Shown here: positions 27,401 through 38,100 of the stretch, piece by piece
Layout: each line of letters opens with the position of its first letter
Position numbering within the stretch: the first letter of the stretch is position 1
Source: Diphasiastrum complanatum
Lineage: Eukaryota > Streptophyta > Lycopodiopsida > Lycopodiales > Lycopodiaceae
Direction of reading: 5' to 3'
NCBI GenBank assembly: GCA_029204225.1
Contig: CM055094.1
Coordinates: 19,922,458-19,986,457, forward strand
DNA length: 64,000 nucleotides
Notes under the pieces: model-generated
Told to the model about the DNA's origin: nothing
What the model saw: only the letters and a program-made list of their open reading frames with translations
Database searches by the model: none
Translations under genes and position numbers: made by a program

Positions 27401-30349
27401 TTGTTTCCACATCCTATCAGAGCAACATTGCTCCAAAGTTTTCCACAAATTTCTAGTCTCCAGACACTGCCGAGCAATACTCTACATACACTGCTCAGAG
27501 AGCCTAGCCTCCATGCTCTGGAATCACTGTGGACCGAGTCGAGCGTCCATACTCTGCATTGACTATGGACTGAACTGAGCGTCCATACTCTGCATACAAA
27601 GTTGACTGAGCCGAGTCCATCCAAAGACGACCGATCCGAAACCCTCCACAGTCGACCGAGCCGAGACTGCACTTGTCTGTTACCAGAGCCGAACCTTCAA
27701 CAGAGTCATCAGCCGAGTCCAGAACCTGTCTGCCACAACATCTTCCAGTTCTGATGACCCAACTCAAGACAGAATTTACATCACCATGGAAAGCCTCGAT
27801 ATCTCTGAGATGAACACTTGGTACCAGGAGGCACACTAGTTCCTGAGCCACATAGAGTTCCAACTTTCTCTTTTGATCAGTGGCTAGCAGAGCCCGTTTC
27901 GATTGCATATTGCTTATAACCACACCGACAGATTTTCCAGTTCATGTTACCTCCTAACCAAAATTTTGTTTATATTATCCCTATTTCTAGAGCTGACCTC
28001 AATACATTTGGCTTCCCTAGGGGACCAAACACAGTCAATAGGAGCGTCAAAAAGATTGAATCCACAACATACTTCAAATACATAGACCCCTCAGTAGACA
28101 AATGGAAAAAATAAGATGGTTACCTTATCGAGGTGATAAATGATAAGCCCTTGGCTGCTCTGTGCGCCTATCTAACGAAATAGACATAGGGCTATAGGTC
28201 CAAGATCACGCGTATCCCCATGAAACTATTCCACATGATGGCTGATTCTAAACTACACGATCAGAACCTTTATGATTGGGCCCAGTTTGCTTCCAACTAC
28301 CTCCATGAGTATATCAAGAACAAGCAAACCTCCAGTTATTGGGCTATCTTCTGATAGATGTCACTTTGCAACAGTTGAGCCACTGACCTCGATTTTGAGA
28401 CCACTTGATGCTAGCAGATAAAAGCTTGGGAGACTTCCTCAGAACCGGCCAAGAATACCAACTCTACTTCCAGGCCTATTGCAACAGATTCCACGCAAGC
28501 GGCTTCTCAAAAGAGAAAGAGTTCCTTCTCTCCACAAGGACCAACTACAAAGCACCAAACGGTCGACCTAGTGAAGCTTACATCGAGAAAGACACCCATG
28601 TACTCTATGTCACAGACGAAGGATCGATACAAGCGAAGCGTCATGCTTCATCAGATGAAATAGACTCGAATGATATGGAGTTTACATTCGAGGAGTTCCA
28701 TGGCCCAAAAGGGCTGTCTAAGAAATGCCATGTAAGAGAGAGAAAATCGTCTAATTTTAAAACTCCGACCGAGTTTTTGGTCTGCCTGCACAACTCCGAT
28801 GACTTGACCTCACTAGTAACGTATGTAGTTAACTAGAAGTTGGGTAGCCGTAACGCGTGGGGTCCATACTTCAAGATTCTATTTTCTACCATTAACTAAT
28901 ATGACTTCTCATGTAAATGCAAATCGTATTGCACATCAAAGTTTTCTTTCCATCTACTAAAGCGTTCACATCAAAGAAAAACACTCTTATCGATCTGCAA
29001 ATCATGGCAAGAAACTTTGAATATTTTGGATCACAATGAGCGCCAACGTGAATCTAAATTTTTGAAATTCAGAAAATATGGAGTGTGTTGGATCAAATGG
29101 AACAGCAAGGTTATCTCGAACTTTTGCAATTCAAAAATTTGCAGTTTCAACACACATCTATTGAAAAAATATTTTGCTTATTTTGCTCAAGCTTTGATTT
29201 TGGATATAAAGCAAGAAACATGGAGTGTGATGGATCAAAAAGAGCGCCAAGGTTATTTCAAACTTTTACAATTATTATTTTTCTATAATTAAGACAAGCT
29301 TTAATAGCTTAGAAGATATATAATAAGTGGGTTTTCTACTAGATTAATCTATCGATTATTAAGATGTCTAAATAGCATCTCCATATTGATCTTCCCACAG
29401 AATATGCTCCACTGTCGAGAAAAAATCTGAAAGGATCCACCTTACCATCTCACCAAAGGACGAAAGACAGGAAACATTGGCATCTATGGGTTGATGGATG
29501 TTTGTATCCAATTGATCCAAGCTCAATGCAACATCCAAATTTTAGATCGGTCACACAACTCATACTGTTTTTGTGTGAAGAACACAATAGTCTATTCGGT
29601 TATTGTGAAAGATTGAAAAGTTATGGCATTAGTTATTCAATGAAAAAAATCCACTGTTTGGAAAATATGTTGAATGGTTTGCTTACTGACTACCGAGAAA
29701 AAGAAACTTTTTTTTGCAAACAAAGGAAGAAAATGAAATCTTGAAGATAGATAATTCTTGTTTGCAAGATATTATATTAAACCTCAACCAAGAAACTGAC
29801 AATATGAAACTAATTGTACAAACATTGTGTACCTCATATTGTCAAATAAATGTAGAAGTAAACACATTACGGAAGAAAATACTGAACAATAAGCGAAAAA
29901 TGGTTGTTTTAAAAAGTACTGACGAGCTCTCAACAAGTGGGGGTCAACGAAAAAAAAGAATATATGCTTTCAAGTAGGATTATGTTTTAAACTATTCATG
30001 TGTTTTGTTTCATCTAGCACATCAATGGTTGTGAATTGTTTTTTTCTAAATCTTATTTTTATTTTGCAGAGCAGCTTTAGTCACCAATGAAAATCCGAAA
30101 GACAAGGACATGATTGGAAAGTCTTTGAGTGCAGTACTTACAGCCAAGTCAACGACGAGTCTACTTGGAAATCAACGATATTCTCGAATCGAGCCCAAGA
30201 TTGCAGAGGCCCTTATGGGTGAAGTCGACAAGATCATTGACCGAAAATTGATACAAGGAGCATGTGATTATTCTGGTATTAGCAGGGATGCATATGACAC
30301 AATGTTTGAAATTATCAAAGAGGCATTTGGACAAGTACATATAAAACAA
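27400..30349 (+). pseudogene. Q family, right arm copy (best preserved 3' end)
   Basis: Plus-strand Q copy and the most complete one. After the P repeat (27420-27600) come SSSDDPTQDRIYITMESLDI (to 27836), the FVYIIPIS exon-like stretch, and a 143-codon frame 28405-28836 (LADKSLGDFLRTGQEYQLYF; acidic EEFHGPKGLSKK). D-x-x-E-R-Q repeats follow (29017-29292), then the MSKYHLHIDLP segment (29364) through ENMLNGLLTDYREKETFF and a leucine-rich coiled-coil candidate (LKIDNSCLQDIILNLNQETD, 29735-29795). A GT-AG intron follows (29976-30070), then AALVTNENPKDKDMIGKSLS and EPKIAEALMGEVDKIIDRKL to about 30349. There it joins histone upstream sequence. Spliced multi-exon ancestry is likely; the product is unknown. 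Confidence 0.5.
29976..30070 (+). other. Candidate GT-AG intron in Q right arm
   Basis: GTAGGATTATG at the 5' end and a T-rich tract plus TTTTATTTTGCAG at the 3' end, 95 bases, A/T-rich. It joins KKRIYAF to AALVTNENP. The left arm has the same structure on the minus strand (about 18571-18663). Confidence 0.6.
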
Positions 30350-30360
30350 TTTCCTGCCCC

Positions 30361-30497
30361 TCCCCGCCTGTCTCTGCCAATCTCTCGCGTTGTAGCGATA
30401 TCACCCTTAGAGTTCTCAGTGTCGCCATTACGCGAGATAATTTAGCTCTCTCTTCTGTTGTATCTCTGTCCTCGCATGGTGTAGATATCCGGCCTTA
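30361..30497 (+). promoter_or_regulatory. Conserved upstream region of the CENH3-like gene
   Basis: 137 bases kept in front of three of the four histone-like copies. An imperfect 18-base inverted repeat (TCTCGCG at 30383 facing CGCGAGA at 30437) flanks GATATCACCCTTAGAGTTCT. The region is CpG-rich compared with its surroundings. I see no TATA box. It may be a promoter-proximal or 5' untranslated region. Confidence 0.45.
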
Positions 30498-31010
30498 ATG
30501 GCTCGGACGAAGCAAACTGCTAGGCTTACCCATTTTGTTCAACCATCCCGTCTCCAGACATTTGAACCCATACGTCCGCAAAGACGCGGAAGACCTCGCC
30601 GTCCATGGTTGAGGGACATCAGGGCCTTGCAGAGGTACACCAAACTTGTGATCCTGAAAGCAGCCTTGTATCGGGCTATGAGGGAGGTTACACAAGATAT
30701 GACAACCCATCTGCCCTATGCAGTGAGGTGGAATATCGCTGCATTGGAGGCCCTCCATATTGCATACGAGGACTTCCAGACAAAATTGTTTGAGGATTCG
30801 ATGTTGTGTTCTATTCATGGCAAGAGGGTAACACTGATGCCCAAGGACATGCTTCTTGTCATGAGATTTCAAAACACCTATGACAGCGGTATGCCACATG
30901 GCAAATCATGCAGGCTTGAGGGTTCTCCCCGCCTGTCTTTGCCACTTTCTCGCGTTGTAGCGATATCACCCTTAGAGTTCTCAGTGTCGCCATTACGCGA
31001 TATAATTTAG
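30498..31010 (+). CDS. CENH3-like divergent histone H3 (intact frame)
   Basis: Starts at ATG 30498 with MARTKQTAR, the exact canonical H3 N-terminus, then a tail lacking the K9, K14 and K27 contexts (position 10 is L). The histone fold follows: alphaN RPWLRDIRALQRYTKLV (residues 36-51), alpha1 YRAMREVTQD (58-67), loop 1 with R77-W78, alpha2 IAALEALHIAYEDFQTKLFE (80-99), then SMLCSIHGKRVTLMPKD (101-117). Three traits point to the centromeric variant CENH3: loop 1 is one residue longer than in H3, it contains the RW of plant CENH3, and the motif is SMLC/VTLM rather than TNLC/VTIM. H3 homology ends near residue 124. The frame then runs through repeat sequence and part of the next copy's upstream region to TAA at 31008. 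No introns, unlike typical plant CENH3 genes, so it is probably a retrocopy. No frame damage in the histone part. Confidence 0.8.
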   Translation: MARTKQTARLTHFVQPSRLQTFEPIRPQRRGRPRRPWLRDIRALQRYTKLVILKAALYRAMREVTQDMTTHLPYAVRWNIAALEALHIAYEDFQTKLFEDSMLCSIHGKRVTLMPKDMLLVMRFQNTYDSGMPHGKSCRLEGSPRLSLPLSRVVAISPLEFSVSPLRDII

Positions 31011-31452
31011 CTCTCTCTTATGCTGTATCTCTGTCCTCGCATGGTATAGATATCCGGCCTCAATGGCTCGGACGAAGCAAACTGCTAGGCTTACCCATTT
31101 TCTTCAACCGTCCCATCCCCAGACATCTGAACCCATAAGTCCGCAAAGACACGGAAGACCTCGCCTCCATGGTTGAGGGACATCAGGGCCTTGCAGAGGT
31201 ACACCAAACTTGTGATCCTGAAAGCAGCCTTGTATCGGGCTGTGAGGGAGGTTACACAAGATATGACCACGCATCTGTCCTATGCAGTGAGGTGGAATAT
31301 CGCTGCATTGGAGGCCCTCCATATTGCATACGAGGACTTCCAGACAAAATTGTTTGAGGATTCGATGCAGTGTTCCATTCATGGCAAGAGGGTCCTACAC
31401 TGATGCCCAAGACATGCTTCTTGTCATGAGGTTTCCAAACACCTATGACAGC
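30925..31452 (+). pseudogene. CENH3-like histone H3, copy 2 (frameshifted)
   Basis: Direct tandem copy with its own upstream region (30925-31062) and ATG at 31063. It reads MARTKQTARLTHFLQPS, then loses one base near 31166 (CCTCGCCTCC against CCTCGCCGTCC) and meets a stop before the histone fold. The fold continues in another frame (31173-31403: alphaN onward). A second length change near 31393 (GGGTCCTACACTG) breaks the VTLM segment. It ends in the ACCTATGACAGC-GGTATGCC joint shared by all copies. Confidence 0.85.
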
Positions 31453-32258
31453 GGTATGCCACATGGCAAATCATGCAGGCTTGAGGGTTGCCATGTGGCA
31501 AGCCATGTAGGCCTACCATAACCTTGCATGTCAAGCCAACTGGGCCCTGTGCCACGTAGGCTTGAGTGGACCTAGAGATCGATATATATATATAGGTGGG
31601 CTCAAAAGTTGCCAATTAGCAAACCACACAGGCCTACCATAGGCTTGCGTGGCAGGCCACATAGGCATGGCATGTTTCTGATGCTTCCTACGTAAGCATG
31701 TCGCACGCTACCACATAGGCTTGCCATAGGCTTGTGTGGCAAGCAAACCAGGCTCTGCCATGTACGCTTGAGTGGAGCTAGAGAGAGAGAGCTGGGGCTC
31801 CCAAGTTGCCATGTGGCAAGCCATGTAGGCATGTCATGAGATAAACCATGCAGGCTAGGGAGGCAGGCCACATAGGCATGGCATGTTTGTGATGCTTCCC
31901 AAGTAAGCATGTCGCAGGATACCACATAGCCTTGCCATAGGGTGGTGTGGCAAGCCAACCAAGCTCTGCCATGTAGGCTTGAGTGGAGCTAGAGAGAGAG
32001 AGCTGGGGCTCCCAAGTTGCCATGTGGCAAGCCATGTAGGCATGTCATGAGATAAACCATGCAGGCTAGGGACTTGCCATGTGGCAACCCATGTAGGCCT
32101 ATCATAGGCTTGCGTGGTAGGTCATATAGGCATGACTTAGGCTTGATGCTAGTATGTTCATGCTGGTATGTTGCAGTCTGCCATATAGGCTTGACATAGG
32201 CTTGTGTGGCAAGCCAACTAAGCTATACCACGTGGGTTTGCCATGTAGGCTTGAGTGG

Positions 32259-32262
<4 letters not shown>
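31453..32262. repeat. GGCAAGCC/AGGCTTG degenerate repeat, copy 3
   Basis: Same repeat as 1-530 with the GATC-(TA)n element near 31577-31593. A block of about 190 bases (CTGGGGCTCCCAAGTTGCC start) is duplicated at 31792 and 32004. Long frames here are by-products. Confidence 0.85.

Positions 32263-32349
<87 letters not shown>
32263..32349. repeat. (GA)n microsatellite
   Basis: About 43 GA units, paralogous to 536-634. Confidence 0.97.
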
Positions 32350-32352
<3 letters not shown>

Positions 32353-32408
32353 TCTGAGTGAGGAGTCACACATGAACGACTTCCCTGTGGTATGGCCTAG
32401 CATCAACG

Positions 32409-32618
32409 TTGAAAAAAATATCTGATGGAGATAAGAAGGGTCCCAAGCAAATTTCAAATGAGAATCTTGCAGAGAAAGTATTGAAACCACTGCTGGTGAG
32501 GGATCCCAAAGAATCGAACTTGAGTGTACAAGCCCAACAAAAGCGCATACACCAACTCACCACACATGGGAAGATCGTTAAATTTGAATTTGAAGAAAGA
32601 TCATTGAAATGTTTGTAG
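32409..32618 (+). pseudogene. Short conserved repeat-borne ORF, copy 2
   Basis: Counterpart of 697-906 (KKISDGDKKGPKQISNENLA start). No domain recognised. The end overlaps the LTR that starts at 32610. Confidence 0.35.
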
Positions 32619-33091
32619 ATCGATGTTTAACAAAATCATATATATTATAATCCTCACACGTGTGGAATCAAGATCTACAAGAAAATCAACTTTCTACACA
32701 GAGAAAACCAAGATAGAGAAAATCACATGAGATGGACATAAGAGATGAATTCTCCACAAAGAAAGAAACTTTGATGATTATTTCTCCACTTAGGTACAAC
32801 TATTTATAGCTTCCATAATGTCATTTGGCCAGTTGCCCCAAACTTGACCTAATTTGGAAACTTCCAGATACTTTATCAAAAACCTAGAAAATCTAGTCTA
32901 GATTCAATGTACCAAAATTAGCCAATTAGAATGGGTCCAAACTCGACCTCATCCACTGATCTACTTGCCAGAGGTAGTTAAACCACTATTTAGGCCCTTG
33001 TTTACAAATATGAAACTAACTCGAAGTTGAGATTCATTTTGGCCTCCAAAATTGCCAAATGAAAAACCAAACTAGTTGACAATTTTTCACA
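32610..33091 (-). mobile_element. Complete 482-bp LTR, minus strand
   Basis: Minus strand begins TGTGAAAAATTGTC at 33091 and ends CGATCTACAAACA at 32610. Same length as the plus-strand LTR at 60059-60540. It carries CCACACGTGTG near 32655. No standard primer binding site is seen next to it. Confidence 0.8.
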
Positions 33092-33240
33092 CCATGTCCT
33101 CTAGACATCTCCATTGATGAATACAATTTCTAAGTTTTTGAAAGCAATGTACCAAAATTTAGCCAATTAGAATGGGTCCAAACTCGACCTCATCCACTTA
33201 TCTACTTGCCAGAGGTAGTTAAACCACTATTTAGGCCCTT
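33092..33240 (-). mobile_element. Partial duplicate of the 482-bp LTR with internal 3' end
   Basis: Contains the element's internal end (CCATGTCCTCTAGACATCTC) and a second partial LTR piece. Mirror image of the tandem duplication at 59761-60058. Confidence 0.65.
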
Positions 33241-33980
33241 TTCATAAAGATTAAGAGAAAATCCAAAGGCAAAGGTGTTGCATTCAAGAAAAACCAAGTC
33301 AAAGCTCGAGCAAGCTAAAGAAGGATAAGTCGAAGATCAAATGCTACTTTTGTGGCAAGACGGGGCATTATGCCTCAGAGTGCTTCAAGAAGAAGCAAAC
33401 TCAAAGTCAAGCAAACCTTGGTCAAGAGGAAGAGGAGAGCTCTCATGAAGATTTCGTCATGATGTCAAGTTTCTCATCTTCAAGCATAAGAGGTGAAGAC
33501 CCTTGGTGGATAGATAGTGGGGCTACCTCCCACATGACAAGTAAGAGGGAGTATTTTTCAACCTTATCTACCTATGAAGGACCTATCACGTAAATTTTTA
33601 CAGCAAATAATTATGCTTATAAGATAGAAGGAATAGGATCCATACCTTTATGCTTGGGATTTTCAAGAAAGATCAAGATTGATGGAGTGCTTTACATTTT
33701 CAGTATCACTAAGAACTTGCTTAGTGTAGGGCAATTGCTTGACAATGGTTTGATTGTGGAGTTCCCTACAAATACATGTAACATCAAGAAGGATGGCAAG
33801 ATCATTGCTAAAGGGGTGACGATCTCAACAAAGCTCGGCCTCACTCTTCAAAAGGTGATCGGTCAACTTCTTCAGGAAGAAATGAGAAGAAAGACCAACG
33901 GCCTGTCCATCAAAGACAAATCCATGGCCCTGTACACCAAAAAGAAAGACTATTCCAAGGGCAAGAATCAAGTGCAGTAG
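33241..33980 (+). pseudogene. Copia gag/protease/pre-integrase chimera, copy 2
   Basis: Better preserved than 1286-2114. It has a complete zinc knuckle CYFCGKTGHYASECF at about 33341, WWIDSGATSHMTS, a stop just after LSTYEGPIT at about 33592, then KIKIDGVLYIFSITKNLLSV and the switch to VIGQLLQEEMRRKTNGLSIK at about 33850. It ends in TAG at 33978 within a glutamine run. The chimeric order is the same as in copy 1, so the two share one ancestor. Confidence 0.75.
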
Positions 33981-34024
33981 CAACAGCAGAAGCCTCACAC
34001 TCAAGGTGAGAATAGTGGATCGCT

Positions 34025-35055
34025 GGTTCTGAGGGAGTCTCCCAAGCTTTTATCTGCTAGTATCAACTGGTCTCGAACACGAGGTCGGTGGCTCAACTGC
34101 TGCAAAGTGACGTCTATCATAAGATAGCCTAATAACGTGGAGGTTTGCTTGTTCTTGATATAGCAAACTAGGCCCAGTCATAAAGGTTCTCATTGTGTAG
34201 TCTAGAATCAGCCATCATGTGGAATAGTTTCATGCGGATACGGGTGATCTTGGACCTATAGCGCTGTGTATATTTCGTTAGATAGGCACATGGAGCAGCT
34301 AAGGGCTTGTCATTTATGACCTCAATATGGTAACCATCTTTTTTTTCCATTTGTCCGCTGAGGGGTCTATGTATTTGAAATATGCTGTGGATTCAATTTT
34401 TTTGAGGGTCCTACTAACTGTGTTTGGTCCCCTAGGGAAGCCAAATGTATTGAGGTCAGCTCCAGAAATAGGGATAATATAGACAAAATTTTGGTTAGGA
34501 GGTAACATGAACTGGAAAATCTGTCGGTGGGGTTATAAGCAATATGCAATCGAAATGGGCTCTGATAGCCACTGATCAAAAGAGGAAGTTGGAACTCAAT
34601 GTGGCTCAGGAACTAGTGTGCCTCCTCGTACCAAGTGTTCATCTCATAGATATAGAGGCTTTCCATGGTGATGTCAATTCTGTCTAGAGTTGGGTCATCA
34701 GAACTGGAAGATGTTGTGGCAGACATGTTCTGGACTCGGCTGAGGACTCTGTTGAAGGTTCGGCTCTGGTAACAGACAAGTGGAGTCTCGACTAGGTCAA
34801 CTGTGGAGGGCTTCGGATTGGACGACTTTTGATGGACTCGGCTCAGTCAACTTTGTATGCAGAGTATGGACGCTCAGTTCATTCCACAGCGAATGCAGAG
34901 TATGTACGCTCAGCTCGGTCCACGGTGATTGTAGAGTATGGGGGCGCGGCTCTATGAGCAGTGTAGGTAGAGTATTGCTCGGTAGTGTATGGAGAATAGA
35001 AATTTGTGGAAGAATTTGGAGCAATGTCGCTCTGATAGGATGTGGAAACGATAAT
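34025..35055 (-). pseudogene. Q family, copy A2 with P repeat
   Basis: Direct counterpart of 2117-3060, with Q segments on the minus strand (NQNFVYIIPISGADLNTFGF; INDKPLAAPCAYLTKYTQRY) and the P minisatellite at 34790-35040. It is about 27 bases shorter at 34160. It ends abruptly at 35055, where the GGCAAGCC repeat begins, instead of continuing into the S segment. Confidence 0.5.
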
Positions 35056-35440
35056 GGCTTGCCACATGGCAACCCTCAAGCCTGCATGATTTCCCATGTG
35101 GTAGACCTACGTGGCTTTCCATGTGGAAGTGTGCGATAGGCTTCGCAAATAGCAGACCACGTAGGCAGAGCCTGGTTGGCTTGCCAGCCTATGATGGGCC
35201 TATGTGGCTTGCCATGTGGCTAGCCCCAAGCCTGCATGATTTACCACATGGCAGTCATTCGTGACTTGACACGTTATGACAGCCTTGGTCAATCGCAGGC
35301 CTATGTGTCCTACTACACAAGTCTATGGTAGGCCATGTGGTAAACCACACAAGCCTATGGTAGGAATATGCGGTTGTAGTTGTAGCCTCAACTCGTCGTA
35401 TGTTGCCCTTTCTAAAATCCCTGGAATCACCGGCCATTGT
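35056..35440. repeat. GGCAAGCC repeat, copy 4 (reversed)
   Basis: Reverse complement of about 12901-13260, including the first codons from ATG 12901 near 35440. Confidence 0.75.
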
Positions 35441-35900
35441 ACAATCCCCGGGAATGGACTTATATAGGAGAAAAAAGTTGGCACGTGTGAATCCCAGGGA
35501 CACGTGGCCCAGTCAGTAGCTGACATGTGGAACCACACATTTGTATACGCATGTGTGAAACTACACGTCTGGATCAACACGTGTGGGATCCCACGTGGGG
35601 ACACATGGCCGAATGGATCAGCGACGTGTTCTTGCACGTATCGGCTCGCACGAGTGGTCACGTGGCCCAATTAGTACCTGACGTGTGGGACCACACTTCT
35701 GTATCCGCATGTGTGAAACTTGCACATGTGGCCATGTGGTCGAATGGTTTGGTGACATGTGTTCTGGCGTGTGTTAGCTCGCACGTGTGGGCATGTGTTC
35801 GAATGGCAGATTGACGTGTATTGTAGCACGTGTGGACGGTTGTATTACATGCCATAGATCTGATTCGTTGTTGGATCGACGAGTGTACGACTTGGGTTTT
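35441..35900 (-). promoter_or_regulatory. Dense ACGTG (G-box) array with TATA box, reversed copy
   Basis: Reverse complement of 12440-12900. The minus-strand TATA box (CTATATAAG) is at about 35459-35467, with many ACGTG cores to its right. Several palindromes differ from the other copy by single transitions (CACGTG to CACATG), as expected from deamination at CpG. Confidence 0.45.
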
Positions 35901-38100
35901 ATTGGTTTTAGCTATATAAATGTTGTTTGATCAGTTAAAACATCTCGCAAAGTTTTGGATTTTCACTCCCTGTAGCTCTTGGTGTGTGAACCAAATGCCA
36001 TTCCACCTTAAAATCACCTATTCTAGGAACATTGAGTGGTGTGTCGCTCATATGATTCTTAATTATCTCTGGATATTCTGTTTTACTAAAAATCCAAAAT
36101 AGAATTTCATGATCTTCTTTAAAACCAGTTTGAAACTTGTTTCCTGTCTTTCGTCCTTTGGTGAGCTGGTAAGGTGGATCCTTTCAGATTTTTTCTCGAC
36201 AATGGAGAATATTCTGTGGGAAGATCAATATGGAGATGATATTTAGACATCTTAATAATCGATAGATTAATCTAGTAGAAAACCAACTTGTTATATATCT
36301 TGTAAGCTATTAAAACTCGTCTTAGTTATAAAAAAAAATTAATTGGAAAAGTTTGAAATGACCTTGGCGCTCTTTTTGATCCATCACACTCCAAGTTTCT
36401 TGCTTTATATGCAAAATCAAAGCTTTGTAGTTACGAGCAAAATAAGCAAAATATTTTTTCAATAGATGTGTGTTGAAATTGCAAATTTCTGAATTGCAAA
36501 ACTTTGAAATAACCTTGCCGTTCCATTTGATCCAACACACTCCGTATTTTCTGAATTTCAAGATTCACGTTGGCGCTCATTGTGATCCAAAATATTGAAA
36601 GTTTCTTGCCATGATTTTCAGATCGATAAGACTGGTTTTCTTTGATGTGAACACTTTCAGTAGTTGGAAATAAAACTTTGATGTGCAATACGATTTGCAT
36701 TTACATGAGAAGTTATGTTAGTTAATGGTAGAAAATAGAATCTTGAAGTATGGACCCCACGCGTTGCGGCTATCCAACTTCTAGTTAACTACATACGTTA
36801 CTAGTGAGGTCAAGCTCCATATCATCTGATGAAGCATGACGATTCGCTCATATCTTAGTCCTTTGCCTGGATTGTTGTGTTGGTGGTGGTTGGACCAGTG
36901 TGGTGGTGTCTTCATGTTGAGCAAAAGATTCTTCAGCAGAATGATCCTTCGTCTGTGACATAGAGGACATGGGTGTCTTTCTCGATGTAAGCTTCACTAG
37001 GCCGACCGTTTGGTGCTTTGCAGTTGGCCCTTGTGGAGAGAAGGAACTCTTTCTCTTTTGAGAAGCCGCTTGCGTGGAATCTGTTGCAATAGGCCTGGAA
37101 GTGGAGTTGGTATTCTTGGCTGGTTCTGAGGGAGTCTCCCAAGCTTTTCTCTGCTAGCATCAAGTGGTCTCGAACTCGAAGTCGGTGGCTCAACTGCTAC
37201 AGTGACATCTATTAGAAGATCGCCCAATAACTGGAGGTTTGCTTGTTCTTGATATAGTCATGGAGGCAGTTGGAAGCAAACTGGGCCCAGTCATAAAGGT
37301 TCTGATCGTGTAGTCTAGAATCAACCATCATGTGGAATAGTTTCATGGGGATACGCATGATCTTGGACCTATAGCGCTATGTATATTTTGTTAGATAGGC
37401 GCATGGAGTAGCTAAGGGCTTATCATTTATGACCTCGATGTTGACTGTGTTTGGTCCCCTAGGGAAGCCAAATGTATTGAGGTCAGCTCCAGAAATAGGG
37501 ATAATATAAACAAAATTTTGGTTAGGAGGTAACATGAACTGGAAAATCTGTCGGTGTGGTTATAAGCAATATGCAATGGAAATGGGCTCTGATAGCCACT
37601 GAAAAGAGGAAGTTGGAACTCTATGTGGCTCAAGAACTAGTGTGCCTCCTGGTACCAAGTGTTCATCTCAGAGATATTGAGGCTTTCCATGGTGATGTCA
37701 ATTATGTCTTGAGTTGGGTCATCAGAACTGGAAGATGTTGTGGCAGACATGTTTTGGACTCGGCTGATGACTCTGTTGAAGGTTCGGCTCTGGTAACAGA
37801 CAGGTGGAGTCTCGGCTCGATCGACTATGGAGGGCTTTGGATCGGTCGACTTTTGATGGACTCGGCTCAGTCAGCTTTGTATGCAGAGTATGGACGCTCA
37901 GTTCGTTCCATAGCGAATGCAGAGTATGTACGCTCACCTCGGTCCACGGTGATTGTAGAGTATGGGGGCGCGACTCTATGAGCAGTGTATGTAGAGTATT
38001 GCTCGGTAGTGTATGGAGAAAAGAAATTTGTGGAAAAATTTGGAGCAATTTCGCTCTGATAGGATGTGGAAACGATGATGTTTCTTCGCGATAATGTACT
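35901..38100 (-). pseudogene. Q family, copy D (inverted)
   Basis: Inverted counterpart of 10150-12430. In reading order: P (38090-37810), SSSDDPT-type stretch, Q segments with a deletion at about 37440 that removes the IDPSVDKW part, AEKSLGDSLRTSQEYQLHF (37193-36933), D-x-x-E-R-Q repeats (36600-36322), SKYHLHIDLP remnant (36250), then the G-box linker. Internal stops; product unknown. Confidence 0.5.

Larger units (their letters stand above)
18380..30270. repeat. Large inverted repeat (arms 18380-23064 and 25577-30270)
   Basis: The two arms match in mirrored order over about 4.7 kb (Q, P, G, Ty3-type protease). The central 2.5 kb is the 5' half of a copia element plus the left end of the right unit. 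Both arms keep the intron, the coiled-coil candidate, the short G frame and the protease tail. Confidence 0.85.
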
